From the NCBI GenBank assembly GCA_946537585.1, contig CAMNFX010000068.1:1-7135 (forward strand): a stretch of 7,135 bases of DNA, read 5' to 3'. The position numbers and the translations under genes are program-made. Shown here piece by piece: positions 6,350-7,135 of the stretch; within the stretch, counting starts at the first letter, position 1, and each line of letters opens with the position of its first letter. This stretch comes from an uncultured Lachnospiraceae bacterium (GTDB taxonomy: Bacteria; Bacillota; Clostridia; Lachnospirales; Lachnospiraceae). Under the pieces are notes generated by a model, which was not told the origin of the DNA, ran no database searches, and saw only the letters and a list, made by a program, of their open reading frames with translations.

Positions 6350-6380
6350 TCTGAAAACCGGACATAGCCGGCAACATATT

Positions 6381-6385
6381 GAGGA
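6381..6385 (+). promoter_or_regulatory. Ribosome binding site of the second TadE-like gene
   Basis: GAGGA with eight bases to ATG 6394. It favours this ATG over the in-frame TTG at 6379. Confidence 0.6.
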
Positions 6386-6393
6386 ATATAGAT

Positions 6394-6852
6394 ATGAACA
6401 AGGGGAAACATCTGAAAAGAGCGGCCTTTACGGTGGAGGCGGCCATGCTGATGACAGTGATCCTACCGGTATTGATGGTGATCCTGACAGCCTCGTTTGA
6501 CCTGCATGACCGGGCCCTGCTGCAGGGGGCGGTAAGTGAAGCGCTGAGCATGGGCGGCAATCTGGTCCTGTATGAAGAGGATCGGGCGGCTCTTCCCGGG
6601 CTGATCGGTTCTCTGGTGCAGGACGGAACGATCCGTGCGGAGAATCTTTCCAATACGGTGAGCGCAGACCCGGACCATGTGAGCGCATCCTGCAGCGGAA
6701 CCATTGACTATCCTCCTTTTCTGGAACCGTTTACGGCATCGGGAAGCCGGACGATCAGTGCTACGGGAGAAAGAACGATCATCCATCCGGCGACGCTGAT
6801 CTGGAAGGTACGGGGAATCAAGCGTGTTGTCTCAGCATTGAAAACATCATAG
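6394..6852 (+). CDS. Second TadE-like minor pilin/pseudopilin
   Basis: The 152-residue protein has a basic leader (MNKGKHLKRA), then A10|A11-F-T-V-E15, placing glutamate at +5 as in type IV-type prepilins. A hydrophobic helix at about 16-36 (AAMLMTVILPVLMVILTASF) follows, then a polar extracytoplasmic domain of about 115 residues. The FTVEAA...LP pattern is that of TadE-like pseudopilins of clostridial Tad loci. The polar part carries a single Cys (in SASCSG) and a Ser/Thr-rich stretch near its C-terminal half, but no recognised domain. It starts 44 bases after the peptidase and is followed after 9 bases by the DUF6382-type gene, so it lies in the same operon. It probably helps pilus initiation or anchoring; this is inferred from family and context. 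Confidence 0.78.
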   Translation: MNKGKHLKRAAFTVEAAMLMTVILPVLMVILTASFDLHDRALLQGAVSEALSMGGNLVLYEEDRAALPGLIGSLVQDGTIRAENLSNTVSADPDHVSASCSGTIDYPPFLEPFTASGSRTISATGERTIIHPATLIWKVRGIKRVVSALKTS

Positions 6853-6861
6853 GAAAAGTGA

Positions 6862-7135
6862 ATGAAGACAGAATATCGAAAAGAATTTGATCACTGCTTC
6901 CTGATCGTCAGCTGCAGCTGGAAGCAGTCGAAAGACTTTGCGATCCGAATGATGGAGGAAAACAGGATAGACCATCTTTCTCCGGTCACGAGCCGCATGC
7001 TTAACGGTCATCTCCAACTTTATTATGAGATCACGGATCTCATGCCGCTTACTGATGTGTTTGAGCATATACCCATCAGCGGATCCATGATAAGGCATCT
7101 TTTTCAGGATATGAGAAGCGCAGTCCGGGAAGCCG
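6862..7135 (+). CDS. DUF6382-type protein, N-terminal part (cut by window end)
   Basis: ATG 6862 opens a frame that runs without a stop to the window edge (91 complete codons). The preceding AGGAAAAG overlaps the previous stop and can serve as its ribosome binding site. The pattern FAIRMMEENRIDHLSPVTSR, then LQLYYEITDLMPLTDVFE (residues about 26-67), matches my recollection of DUF6382, an N-terminal domain of clostridial proteins that often carry a C-terminal FHA domain and lie beside Tad genes. The FHA part, if present, is outside the window. FHA domains bind phosphothreonine, so the full protein might link pilus assembly to Ser/Thr kinase signalling; this is inference. It lacks any signal peptide and looks cytoplasmic at this end. 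Confidence 0.7.
   Translation, partial: MKTEYRKEFDHCFLIVSCSWKQSKDFAIRMMEENRIDHLSPVTSRMLNGHLQLYYEITDLMPLTDVFEHIPISGSMIRHLFQDMRSAVREA

Noticed and set aside
1..7135. tRNA, rRNA, CRISPR array or complete insertion sequence
   Set aside because: I saw no cloverleaf, regularly spaced repeats, rRNA-like sequence or transposase gene on either strand.

Overview
The window is part of a Tad/Flp-type pilus (type IVc pilus) locus. All supported genes lie on the + strand and probably form one operon. Base composition (fairly GC-rich genes), strong AGGAG-type ribosome binding sites, occasional TTG/GTG starts and the particular family set point to a Gram-positive clostridial bacterium, most likely Lachnospiraceae-like. 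That set is a CpaF ATPase, TadB, a long TadC-like protein, a Flp1-like mini-pilin, a DUF5702-type protein, TadE-like pseudopilins and a DUF6382-type protein. No secretin or other outer-membrane gene is visible, which fits a single-membrane cell. The taxonomic placement is inference from family knowledge, not a database result.

Layout: (1) 1-128 is an AT-rich stretch (about one third G+C) that does not look like the rest of the window. It runs directly into the middle of the ATPase gene. (2) 129-797 encodes the catalytic C-terminal part of a CpaF/TadA ATPase; its N-terminal domain is missing and the sequence changes character exactly inside the Walker A loop. (3) 787-1590 is TadB and 1604-2974 a TadC-like platform protein with an unusual extracytoplasmic insert of about 195 residues. 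(4) 3034-3210 is a 58-residue Flp prepilin. (5) 3211-3359 is a non-coding spacer rich in hairpins and short repeats. (6) 3360-4931 is a DUF5702-type membrane-anchored surface protein. (7) 4956-5906 is a TadE-like pseudopilin with two C-terminal Cys/His putative zinc modules. (8) 5903-6349 is a small TadV/CpaA-type prepilin peptidase. (9) 6394-6852 is a second TadE-like pseudopilin. (10) 6862 to the end is the start of a DUF6382-type gene, cut by the window edge.

How they would work together: the ATPase powers the TadB/TadC inner-membrane platform. The prepilin peptidase trims the Flp pilin and probably the two TadE-like pseudopilins. The platform then polymerises the pilin into a thin fibre. 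The DUF5702-type protein, the zinc-module pseudopilin and the extracellular loop of TadC are candidates for surface-exposed parts of the machine. The DUF6382-type gene may link the operon to an FHA/phosphothreonine signalling protein.

The points most worth a second look are the abrupt 5' junction in the ATPase, the Ig-like insert in TadC, the duplicated zinc modules on a pseudopilin, and the structured spacer after the pilin gene.
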